Below are positions 44,916 through 52,498 of a DNA stretch of 64,000 nucleotides, in pieces. The notes under the pieces were generated by a model. The model made no database searches and was not told the DNA's origin. It saw only the letters and a list, made by a program, of their open reading frames with translations. The stretch lies in contig VFZU01000017.1 in NCBI GenBank assembly GCA_016870995.1, positions 1 to 64,000 on the forward strand. The letters are read 5' to 3'. Positions within the stretch are counted from its first letter, which is position 1. Each line of letters begins with the position of its first letter. The position numbers and the translations under genes were made by a program. The DNA is from Acidobacteriota bacterium. GTDB lineage: Bacteria; Acidobacteriota; Terriglobia; Bryobacterales; Bryobacteraceae.

Positions 44916-45808
44916 AGGTATTGATTGCCGATTCAGGATGGAAAATGCGCGGCGGACAATGGCAGTCTCTCTACCTCGCCGAAGGCTTGAGAGAGCAGGG
45001 TCACTCTGTAACGATGCTGGCTCGTCATGGGTCGCTGCTATGGGACCTTTCGCATCAATCCGGCTTTCGCACCCGACAGGTCGGGTTAAGCACAATGCTC
45101 ACGCAGAGCCGTGCCAATGATGTCATCCACGTGCAGGACTCTCATTCACATACCGTGGCGGCACTCGCCAGCGTCAAACCTTTTATCGTTTCGCGGCGTG
45201 TCGCATTCCCCGTAAGCACTTCTTGGGCTTCCCGCAAAAAATACCGGCGACCTGCATGCTTTCTTGCCGTGTCCCAGGCAGCAGCCAGAGAGCTTAAGAA
45301 GGCCGGAATCGAAGATCAAAAAATTCGCGTCGTTTTCGATGGCGTGCCCGACATTGCCGCTTCCAAAAACGGCAATCACGTTGCAGGCTTGAAAAGCGAC
45401 GACCCAGGCAAGATGAACCTGCTCATGAGCCAATCCTGTGAGTTAGCTCAAGTAAATCTCGTACTCAGTGATTCGCTGCCACAAGCACTTGAGGCCGGCA
45501 TGTTGTTTTTGTACCTCAGCGAAAACGAGGGGCTCGGTAGCGCTCTGCTTCTGGCGATGGCGGCGGGCATGCCGATCGTTGCCAGCCGCGTCGGTGGCCT
45601 CCCCGAGGCTGTCGATCATGGCTTTTCTGGTTTGGTGGTCGCGAACGATCGCACCGCCGTCGCTCAAGCCATTCACGCCATTCGCGATGACAGAAACCTG
45701 GCGCTACGCTTCAGCGAAAACGCCCGGCGGCGCTATCTGCAGCACTTCACTCTCGACATAATGGTTTGCAATACGATCTCTGTTTACAAGGAATTCCTGA
45801 ATGCTTGA
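44912..45808 (+). CDS. Family 4-like glycosyltransferase, short
   Basis: 298 residues, GT-B fold. N-terminal acceptor domain: LIADSGWKMRGGQWQSLYLAEGL. Donor domain: FLAVSQAAARELKKAGI and the nucleotide-sugar motif SENEGLGSALLLAMAAGMPIVAS, then RVGGLPEAVDHG. The usual segment around KGxxxLI and VGDGP is shortened, making it some 50-70 residues smaller than relatives. It probably works with the preceding GT2 in envelope glycan assembly. Confidence 0.85.
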   Translation: MKVLIADSGWKMRGGQWQSLYLAEGLREQGHSVTMLARHGSLLWDLSHQSGFRTRQVGLSTMLTQSRANDVIHVQDSHSHTVAALASVKPFIVSRRVAFPVSTSWASRKKYRRPACFLAVSQAAARELKKAGIEDQKIRVVFDGVPDIAASKNGNHVAGLKSDDPGKMNLLMSQSCELAQVNLVLSDSLPQALEAGMLFLYLSENEGLGSALLLAMAAGMPIVASRVGGLPEAVDHGFSGLVVANDRTAVAQAIHAIRDDRNLALRFSENARRRYLQHFTLDIMVCNTISVYKEFLNA

Positions 45809-46628
45809 ACCAAACCTCGCGGCAGCCCTCGCCACATTGTTCGGTTTGCTCATCGGCAGCTTCTTGAATGTCTGCATCTACCGCTTGCCCCGCGATCTCA
45901 GCGTTGTGACCCCTAGGTCCTTTTGTCCTAATTGTGGAAACACGATCGCCTGGTACGACAATCTGCCCGTCATGAGCTACCTGATCCTCGGCGGCAAATG
46001 CCGGCATTGTGGGGCGGTCATCCCATGGCGCTACCCGTTGGTTGAACTGCTCACAGGGCTCTCGTTCTTCGCTGCGGTCTGGCGTATGGGCGAATCTCCA
46101 GAAGCCGTAAAACTTTGCGTCTTTTGCGCATTGATCGTTGGCCTTTTTTTTATGGACCTCGAAGAGCGCATCCTGGCTGATGAGTTCACCGTAGGTGGCA
46201 TGATCTTCGGATTTGTCTTGAGCATGTTCTTGCCCATGCCAAAGTTCATCGGGCATTTTATTCTTCCTCCCGAATGGCACGATTCTTACAAAAGCCTTGG
46301 TGAAAGCCTGATCGGCGGGCTTGCACCTTCCATCGCTCTTTGGGGGATCGGCGAGATTTACTACCGCTTGCGTGGCCGAGAAGGCCTCGGTTTCGGTGAC
46401 GTCAAAATGATCGGGATGATCGGCGCGTTTTACGGGTTGCAGGGTGCTTTGTTGACTTTGATTCTAGGCAGCCTCGCGGGATCTGTGTTCGGGTTAGCCT
46501 TCATCGCCTTCACGAAGAAAGACGCCCAAACCTATGAGCTGCCCTTCGGCAGTTTTCTCGGTCTCGCGGCGCTGGTGCCCCCCTTCGTCTACATCGAAGC
46601 AAGCAGTTCGCTCGTTGTACCATGGTGA
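45801..46628 (+). CDS. pilD: Prepilin peptidase/N-methyltransferase (type IV leader peptidase)
   Basis: 275 residues, polytopic inner-membrane aspartic protease (A24). N-terminal methyltransferase-type domain with zinc cysteines CPNCGNTI and CRHCGAVI and the GSFLNVCIYRLPR signature. Catalytic aspartates lie in FMDLEERILADEFT and GFGDVKMIGMIG. It cleaves and methylates type IV pilins or secretion pseudopilins; no pilin genes are in the window. Overlaps the glycosyltransferase end by eight bases. Confidence 0.95.
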   Translation: MLEPNLAAALATLFGLLIGSFLNVCIYRLPRDLSVVTPRSFCPNCGNTIAWYDNLPVMSYLILGGKCRHCGAVIPWRYPLVELLTGLSFFAAVWRMGESPEAVKLCVFCALIVGLFFMDLEERILADEFTVGGMIFGFVLSMFLPMPKFIGHFILPPEWHDSYKSLGESLIGGLAPSIALWGIGEIYYRLRGREGLGFGDVKMIGMIGAFYGLQGALLTLILGSLAGSVFGLAFIAFTKKDAQTYELPFGSFLGLAALVPPFVYIEASSSLVVPW

Positions 46629-46634
46629 GTTGAA

Positions 46635-47438
46635 ATGAAAGATCTCTTCGAGGCCCTGAAGCCAGGGTCTAAGGAATGGATTCTCGCTAAAACGTTGGAT
46701 CCTGAGCGGATACCGCGTCACATCGCCATCATCATGGATGGCAATGGGCGCTGGGCCAAGCTTCGACACATGCCCCGGATCGCGGGACACAAAGCAGGTG
46801 TCTCAAGCGTCAGAGACGTTGTGGAATCGTGTGCACGCCTCGGGATCGCTGCACTCACACTCTACGCATTTTCGACCGAAAACTGGCGGCGCCCTGGGAT
46901 GGAAGTCCAAGCACTTTGGCAGTTGCTGCGGCTCTACCTTCGCTCCGAACTTTCTACACTGCAAGAAAACAACGTTCGCCTGGCCGCCATTGGTCGAATC
47001 GATCAACTTCCCGGTTCTGTGCAGTCAGAGCTGAGCTTTGTCACCAAAGCCACAGCCGCAAACACTGGTTTGCGATTGAATCTTGCACTCAACTACAGCG
47101 GCCGCACAGAATTGGTCGATGCGGTTCGCGCCATAGTAGAGAGCGGCGTACCAGCCGATTCAATCGACGAGGAGCTGATCGACAGCCACCTCTACACCAC
47201 CGGCCTCCCAGAGCCCGATCTCTTGATCCGCACCTCAGGCGAGATGCGCGTAAGCAACTTCCTGCTTTGGCAAATCGCCTACAGCGAACTGGTCGTTTCC
47301 CCGACACTTTGGCCTGACTTCCGCTGCCGCCATCTGATCGAAGCCATTCTTGATTTTCAGAAACGCGAACGACGCTTCGGCGGCATTGGGCAGCCGGTCG
47401 AACCGGAAGGGTTGCCTGTCGGCGTTCTCACTCGATGA
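46635..47438 (+). CDS. uppS: Undecaprenyl diphosphate synthase (isoprenyl transferase)
   Basis: Cis-prenyltransferase that makes the C55 lipid carrier for peptidoglycan and O-antigen. Motifs: HIAIIMDGNGRWAK (P-loop-like with catalytic Asp), RIAGHKAGVSSVRD, LTLYAFSTENWRRP, LNLALNYSGRTELV and DLLIRTSGEMRVSNFLLWQ. Length 267 is normal. Overlaps cdsA by four bases, the usual uppS-cdsA pairing. Confidence 0.96.
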   Translation: MKDLFEALKPGSKEWILAKTLDPERIPRHIAIIMDGNGRWAKLRHMPRIAGHKAGVSSVRDVVESCARLGIAALTLYAFSTENWRRPGMEVQALWQLLRLYLRSELSTLQENNVRLAAIGRIDQLPGSVQSELSFVTKATAANTGLRLNLALNYSGRTELVDAVRAIVESGVPADSIDEELIDSHLYTTGLPEPDLLIRTSGEMRVSNFLLWQIAYSELVVSPTLWPDFRCRHLIEAILDFQKRERRFGGIGQPVEPEGLPVGVLTR

Positions 47439-48211
47439 AACGTCTGCTCACCGCGGCCTGGCTGATTCCCTTCGGAACTTACAGCATTTTCTCCGCCCCT
47501 CACGCCCTTTTCGTTTTCACGGTCGTACTCCTGGCTTTGTTCTGCTTCCGGGAATACACGCGCCTTGTCGAAAACCAGGGGCTGCTAACCTTCAGCTTCA
47601 CTGGCTACATCGCCGGCATCGCCCTGCTCATACTCCCTGGCGATGCGTGGGCCTCGGCTGCGTTGTTACCCGTGCTTGCCCTCGGTCTGAGCCTGAGATC
47701 TGACGACTTCAAAACCGGCTTTGCCAGTGCTGGGGCGTTCGCGCTCGGAATCCTTTACGTCTTCGGCGCGTGGCGTTGCGGGATTGCATTGCATGACAAG
47801 AGCCCACATTGGCTCTTCTTCGCTTGTGCCCTCAATTGGGCGGGCGATACCGGTGCCTACTATACAGGCCGCACCTTCGGCAAACACAAGCTCGCGCCCG
47901 GCATCAGCCCAGGCAAAACCATTGAAGGGGCAATTGGCGGCATCGCAGCATCTGTAATTTTTGCCGGGATTTACCTTCCACGCTTCGTATCGGGCGTCAC
48001 CATCGCTCAAGCCATGGCACTCGCTATCGTTGGCAATCTGGCCGGCCAGATTGGCGATCTTTGCGAGAGCGCGCTCAAGCGCGGCGCCGGCATGAAGGAT
48101 TCCGGCACAATGCTCGCCGGTCATGGCGGCTGGCTCGACCGCCTCGACTCCAGCCTTTTCTCTATGCCCACCATATACTGGGCACTGCTGGTTCTTTCCC
48201 GCTGCCAATAA
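47435..48211 (+). CDS. cdsA: Phosphatidate cytidylyltransferase
   Basis: Makes CDP-diacylglycerol from phosphatidate and CTP in the inner membrane. About seven membrane helices, with the family signature at the C-terminus: SPGKTIEGAIGG, GDLCESALKRGAGMKDSG and GHGGWLDRLDSS. 258 residues, normal length. In the envelope operon, after uppS. Confidence 0.95.
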   Translation: MKRLLTAAWLIPFGTYSIFSAPHALFVFTVVLLALFCFREYTRLVENQGLLTFSFTGYIAGIALLILPGDAWASAALLPVLALGLSLRSDDFKTGFASAGAFALGILYVFGAWRCGIALHDKSPHWLFFACALNWAGDTGAYYTGRTFGKHKLAPGISPGKTIEGAIGGIAASVIFAGIYLPRFVSGVTIAQAMALAIVGNLAGQIGDLCESALKRGAGMKDSGTMLAGHGGWLDRLDSSLFSMPTIYWALLVLSRCQ

Positions 48212-48214
48212 CCC

Positions 48215-49228
48215 ATGACCCTGCCCGATCCGCAACCCATACTCTTCCTGATCGAAGCGTTCCGGCGCTCTCAGGCCATGTTTGCCGCAGTCGATCTTCA
48301 GCTATTCGACCATCTGGAACACGCCCCGCTCGGCGTCGCCCAACTAGCCACGCTCACGCAGACGCATCCTGATGCGCTGGAGCGTCTGCTCAATACTTGT
48401 GTTTGTCTCGAACTGCTCGAACTTCGCGATGGCCTTTATTCCAATCCCCCCATCGCCACAACCTATCTGACACACAGCTCCCCGCACGCCCTGATCGGCT
48501 ATATCGAATACTCACAAAAAGCCCTCTGGCACCTCTGGGCCAAGCTCCCCGATGCGGTCCAACAGGGCACCCACCGCTGGGAACAAGTCTTCGGTGGACA
48601 GGGTGAACTCTTTTCTCACTACTACAAGACGGAAGCCGACAAGCGTCGCTTCGTGATGGGCATGCATGCCTTCGGGCTTATCAGTTCCCCCAAGGTCATC
48701 CAGGCCTTTGATCTCTCTGGCTTCGGCAAGCTGGTCGATCTAGGCGGTGCTACGGGCCATCTGCCTATCGCTGCCTGCCTTGCCTATCCCAACCTCCAGG
48801 CCGCTGTCTTCGACCTCCCGCAGGTTCTTCACGTCACAGATGAAATTGTCAGCGCAGCAGGACTGGCCAGCCGAATCGAATCCATCGGCGGGGACTTCTT
48901 CAAGGACGATTTGCCCCCGGCCGACTTGTACTCGCTGGGCCGCATTCTCCATGATTGGACACGCGAGAAGATCGATCTGCTCCTCAAAAAAATCTACGCC
49001 GCCTTACCGGAAGGCGGCGCAGTGCTCATCGCAGAAAAGCTCTTGGACGAATCCGGCGTTAAACCGCTCTGGCCTCTGCTTCAGTCGCTTAACATGCTCG
49101 TGGTCACCGAAGGAAAAGAACGCCGGCTGAGCGAGTATCGCGAGATCCTCACTCAAGCCGGCTTTCGCAACATCGAGGGCGTGGTGATCGAACATTCACC
49201 GCTCGATGCCATCATTGCCTTCAAGTAG
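48215..49228 (+). CDS. SAM-dependent O-methyltransferase (acetylserotonin/hydroxyindole type)
   Basis: 337 residues. N-terminal winged-helix dimerisation domain (FAAVDLQLFDHLEHAPLGVAQLA). C-terminal Rossmann methyltransferase with SAM motif LVDLGGATGHLPIA, a second acidic residue in AAVFDLPQVL, GGDFFKDDLPPADLYSLGRILHDW and the late motif ALPEGGAVLIAEKLL. Catalytic His is likely LHDW. Substrate is a small hydroxylated molecule; unknown. Three bases after cdsA, last gene of the operon. Confidence 0.88.
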   Translation: MTLPDPQPILFLIEAFRRSQAMFAAVDLQLFDHLEHAPLGVAQLATLTQTHPDALERLLNTCVCLELLELRDGLYSNPPIATTYLTHSSPHALIGYIEYSQKALWHLWAKLPDAVQQGTHRWEQVFGGQGELFSHYYKTEADKRRFVMGMHAFGLISSPKVIQAFDLSGFGKLVDLGGATGHLPIAACLAYPNLQAAVFDLPQVLHVTDEIVSAAGLASRIESIGGDFFKDDLPPADLYSLGRILHDWTREKIDLLLKKIYAALPEGGAVLIAEKLLDESGVKPLWPLLQSLNMLVVTEGKERRLSEYREILTQAGFRNIEGVVIEHSPLDAIIAFK

Positions 49229-49231
49229 TTC

Positions 49232-49552
49232 TTAGGCGTCGGGCTTGCGCCGGTGCTTCACCTTCTTGGCGCCCTTCTCAAACTTTTGCATTTGCTCAGC
49301 ATTCAAAACTTCTGACAGCTTCGTACGCGTCTTTTCCTGGATCGCCTTCCTGTCTTCCTTCGAGGCGTTGTTCTTCCGGGCAGCCTGCATGGCTTCCCGC
49401 TGTTCCTTCAGGATCGCTTCGACTTTCGGCTTCTGCTCCGCGCTCAAGTCAAGCGCATCCGCTAGGCGCCCGCCACGCTTTCCGCCTTGTGCAAAACTCA
49501 TTCCAGCGCACAGAACGGCGGCCATCATCAATCGAAGTATTGTGTTTTTCAT
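49232..49552 (-). CDS. Small secreted helical protein, Spy/CpxP-like
   Basis: Start set at 49552 (MKNTILRLMMAAVLCAGMSFAQ, signal peptide). The mature part is a charged helical segment (DLSAEQKPKVEAILKEQREAM) and VLNAEQMQKFEK, the repeating LTxxQ-type pattern of Spy/CpxP periplasmic chaperones. It has 106 residues and a basic tail (KKVKHRRKPDA). Follows the sialidase gene after 32 bases. Confidence 0.7.
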   Translation of the reverse strand: MKNTILRLMMAAVLCAGMSFAQGGKRGGRLADALDLSAEQKPKVEAILKEQREAMQAARKNNASKEDRKAIQEKTRTKLSEVLNAEQMQKFEKGAKKVKHRRKPDA

Positions 49553-49584
49553 GGGTCTCATTAGCTCCTGCTAGATGAAATCCA

Positions 49585-50664
49585 TCATTCTCGAAATAGT
49601 TTTGCCGGCAGCGTTTCGAGGCGTAAAGACTGGGTAAAGAACATATTTCCATTACGCCCTCCCTTTTCGTAGAGCACCAGCACCTCACCTGCGCGATTAA
49701 CGGCCAAATCCGAATAGGCCGAGATCCCCAGGTCGACGCGATGCACAACACGCCACGTGCGTCCGTCATCGCGGCTCATTTGCAAACTCAGGTTGCGACG
49801 CTGCGAATTGCGGCCCCTCTTCGACTTCGCTTCCGCATCCACATGATCTGGATTCGCAAACAAGATGGGCTTGCCTTGGCTTGGGTAACGAATCATGCTC
49901 GCCATGCAAACCGGCTCTTGAAGCTCCGATACAAATGTCGGCTGCGACCAACCTCTCGCACCATCAGGGCCAATCACCATCGCACGCCGTAACGCATCGC
50001 TCTCGCTGCGCAGGTTCAACATCACCCTGCCATCGCGCAACTCTACCGCAACGGTCTCACTCGGATTCACAAGATCACCCAAGATGATTTCGCCGGTCTT
50101 CCAATGCTGACCCTCGTCGTCGCTGTAAAGCGTCGAAACTACGCTGGGACGATGCGCCCTGCCTCCGGTGGATAGCCATATAGGCACTAGCAGGCGTCCG
50201 GATCGCAAGCGGATCCCGTGCCCTGGCCCGGTCGCAATCACGTTCCAGTTGTATTGCGGCTTCAGCGCCTCAAACGCAGTCGTAATTTCAACAGGCGCGG
50301 AAAACGTCTTGCCGCTATCAACACTGTGCCGCCAATAAGCCCGCGCGTAGTTGATGCAATAGAGCAAATGGACTTCCCGCTTGCCTTTCCCTGGGATCGC
50401 CACAATATTGTTAACAGTTTGCGTTCCCTCATCGGTGAGCACGACGGAAGGCGTCCAGGTCTTTCCTCCGTCAAGGCTCCTCCGCATCACCAAATCAATA
50501 TCGGCCCAATCTCCCGCACCATCCTTGCGTGCTTCGGCATAGGCCAGCACCGTCCCGTCGCCGAGCGTCAGCAGACCGGGGATCCGGTACGTCTGATACC
50601 CTCCCTGCCCCGCTTCAAACAGATCGAGACTGGCGAGCACCAGCGCAGCGCTAAACCAAACCAT
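49585..50664 (-). CDS. Exo-sialidase-like (GH33/BNR repeat) secreted hydrolase
   Basis: Start at 50664 (MVWFSAALVLASLDLFEAG), preceded by GAGGGG at a five-base spacing. Six-bladed propeller with the FRIP-type motif YRIPGLL (first arginine), Asp boxes SLDGGKTW, SVDSGKTF, SDDEGQHW and SRDDGRTW, ADIDLV for the acid/base Asp, and ETVAVELRDGR. It probably releases sialic acid or related sugars. It begins inside the ABC ATPase gene, so the two are coupled. Confidence 0.85.
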   Translation of the reverse strand: MVWFSAALVLASLDLFEAGQGGYQTYRIPGLLTLGDGTVLAYAEARKDGAGDWADIDLVMRRSLDGGKTWTPSVVLTDEGTQTVNNIVAIPGKGKREVHLLYCINYARAYWRHSVDSGKTFSAPVEITTAFEALKPQYNWNVIATGPGHGIRLRSGRLLVPIWLSTGGRAHRPSVVSTLYSDDEGQHWKTGEIILGDLVNPSETVAVELRDGRVMLNLRSESDALRRAMVIGPDGARGWSQPTFVSELQEPVCMASMIRYPSQGKPILFANPDHVDAEAKSKRGRNSQRRNLSLQMSRDDGRTWRVVHRVDLGISAYSDLAVNRAGEVLVLYEKGGRNGNMFFTQSLRLETLPAKLFRE

Positions 50665-51430
50665 ACCGCCCCTCATGCTCGACAACTTCTAGCCGGGCAC
50701 CGAACAACTCGCTCATCTTCGCTGTAGTCAGCATCTTCGCTTTCGGGCCATCATCGATAATTCGTCCATCCTTCAAGAACGCCACGCGCTCCATCTCCGG
50801 GATGATGTCGCTCAGATGATGCGTCACCAGCACAATCGTCTTGCCACCTCTCGCCTGCAGGCTCACGAGATCATTCAAGTGTTGCTGCGCTGCAAAGTCA
50901 AGGCTGGTCCCAGGCTCGTCGAGCAGTAACGCCTTGGGCGTATGCACCAAAGCTCTCGCCAACAAAATGCGGCGGGCCTCTCCGCTCGACAATTCGTCGG
51001 TCCATCGGTCGGCCAGATGCAAGGCACCCATTTCACGCAATGCTGCATCAGCTAATTCGCGCATCTCCACTGTGACCTCGTGGTAAGGCTCGATCACAAT
51101 GCTATTGAAAAAACCACCCAGCACCAATTCCCGTCCCTTGACGTCGCGCGTTGCCTTGGCCATCCAGTCGTTCGATACAATGCCCAGCCACTGCCGCAAC
51201 TCATCCAGATGCCAGCGCTCCTGCCCGTAGATGCGAACAAAGCTTTCCGGCCGCAACAATGGATACTCCTCCCGCGTAATGACCTTCAGCAATGTTGATT
51301 TGCCACAACCATTGGGCCCGAGGATTGCGATATGCTCGCCATCCTCTATATGCAAAGAGAGGCCGTTTAAGGCCGGCCTCTCTCCGCGAATTACAGTGAT
51401 GTTTTGAACTTCGAGTAAAGGTTCAGCCAC
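50651..51430 (-). CDS. ABC transporter ATP-binding protein (orphan)
   Basis: 259 residues: Walker A GPNGCGKST, a Q-loop region near residue 95, signature ELSSGEARRILLARAL (LSSGE), Walker B ALLLDEPGTSLD and switch His in LVTHHLSD. GTG start at 51430 overlaps the peroxiredoxin stop. No permease is adjacent; soluble orphan ATPases of this kind (ModF/YlmA-like) also occur. Function unknown. Confidence 0.88.
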   Translation of the reverse strand: MAEPLLEVQNITVIRGERPALNGLSLHIEDGEHIAILGPNGCGKSTLLKVITREEYPLLRPESFVRIYGQERWHLDELRQWLGIVSNDWMAKATRDVKGRELVLGGFFNSIVIEPYHEVTVEMRELADAALREMGALHLADRWTDELSSGEARRILLARALVHTPKALLLDEPGTSLDFAAQQHLNDLVSLQARGGKTIVLVTHHLSDIIPEMERVAFLKDGRIIDDGPKAKMLTTAKMSELFGARLEVVEHEGRYGLV

Positions 51431-51978
51431 TAAAGCTTTCCCTTACTCCGTGAACAAGCCGTAACCGCACCGGTTACGTCGACCGCCGTGTTGCCTTCTT
51501 CAATATGGGTGATCTTCCCATCGATATCCACCAAAAAGGTGGCTCGATTGGAGATGCCGCGATCCTTCATCAACACGCCAAAGGCCTCGGCCGTCTTGCG
51601 CGTCGCAAAATCGCTACCCAACGGAAATTCCGGCTTGATCACATTGTCAGCCCAATACTTCAGACTGGGTACGTTGTCGGTGGAGATACCGATCACCTCG
51701 AAGCCCATGTCTTTAAACTTCTGGATACCAGCCTGGTACCCGGTCATTTCCTTCGTTCAACCACCGGTGAACGCAGCGGGGAAAAATGCAACCACCACTC
51801 CGTTCTTGCCCTTATAGTCAGAAAGTTTGAATGGCTTGCCCGTAGTGGTGGGCACGCTGAAATCCGGGGCAGCGTCGCCAACTTTGAGATGCGTCTTCGG
51901 CGGGGCCGGAGCCTGCGCCTGCATCATCATCGTCGAGGAAACGGCCGCGGTCGTGAGAAAAAACGATCGACGTTCCAT
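51430..51978 (-). CDS. Peroxiredoxin with in-frame UGA at the catalytic cysteine, probable selenoprotein
   Basis: Reduces peroxides. Tat-like or lipoprotein-like leader ([20 protein letters not shown]), then the AhpC/TSA fold: [34 protein letters not shown] at 51757-51759 (codon 74), then [14 protein letters not shown] and [19 protein letters not shown] to the stop at 51430. The motif is PxxxTxxU, so the UGA replaces the peroxidatic cysteine. Both sides are intact and in frame. A hairpin at 18-36 bases after the UGA fits a bacterial SECIS. A later cysteine (VTACSR) could resolve. Full length 182 residues. Nonsense mutation or sequencing error are the alternatives. Confidence 0.75.
51723..51741 (-). 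promoter_or_regulatory. Putative bacterial SECIS element after the peroxiredoxin UGA
   Basis: On the coding strand the sequence GGGTACCAGGCTGGTATCC forms a stem of seven or eight pairs (one G.U) with loop AGGCU or GGC. The apical loop lies about 23-27 bases downstream of the UGA. Bacterial SECIS elements are hairpins with a G early in the loop, roughly 16-37 bases after UGA; E. coli fdhF uses a GGUCU loop. The stem also encodes conserved residues (TGYQAGIQ), so chance pairing must be weighed. Confidence 0.6.
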
Positions 51979-51988
51979 ACTGAGAATT

Positions 51989-52498
51989 ATGTCAGACCCG
52001 CGATTCCCCGTTGGGAAGTTTCACTTCTCGCCCTTCCGCTCAGAATCAGATCGACAGGCGGCAATCGCCGAAATTCGCGATTTACCGCGTCATCTCAAAG
52101 CCGCTCTGGAGGCGCTCGGCGAAGACAAACTCGACACTCCGTATCGCGATGGCGGCTGGACGGTGCGCCAACTCGTACACCACATCGCGGATTCGCACAT
52201 GAACGCCTTTATCCGCCTGCGCCTCGGGCTCACTGAAGATAAGCCCACCGTCAAACCCTACAACGAGCAACTCTGGGCCGAACTGCCCGATGCCACGCTC
52301 CCCATCTCATTTTCAGTGGCGATTATTGAGAACCTGCATCACCGCATGACGGTAATGCTCGAACTCACTCCTGCCGAATCGTTCTCAAGAGAATTGGTTC
52401 ATCCGGATAACGGAGTGATGTCTCTCGATCATGTGCTGCAGATGTACGCCTGGCATGGTCGCCATCACGTAGCTCACATCGTCAACGCGCCGCGCTGA
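51989..52498 (+). CDS. DinB/YfiT-family metal-dependent thiol-transferase-like protein
   Basis: Start at 51989 ([20 protein letters not shown]). 169-residue DinB four-helix bundle of the YfiT/BstA group. Three metal-binding histidines are expected in [13 protein letters not shown] and [29 protein letters not shown] is the family signature. YfiT is a hydrolase or bacillithiol transferase in Bacillus; the thiol used here is unknown. Divergent from the peroxiredoxin with only 10 bases between start codons. Its end overlaps the opposing secreted-protein gene by 25 bases. Confidence 0.9.
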   Translation: MSDPRFPVGKFHFSPFRSESDRQAAIAEIRDLPRHLKAALEALGEDKLDTPYRDGGWTVRQLVHHIADSHMNAFIRLRLGLTEDKPTVKPYNEQLWAELPDATLPISFSVAIIENLHHRMTVMLELTPAESFSRELVHPDNGVMSLDHVLQMYAWHGRHHVAHIVNAPR

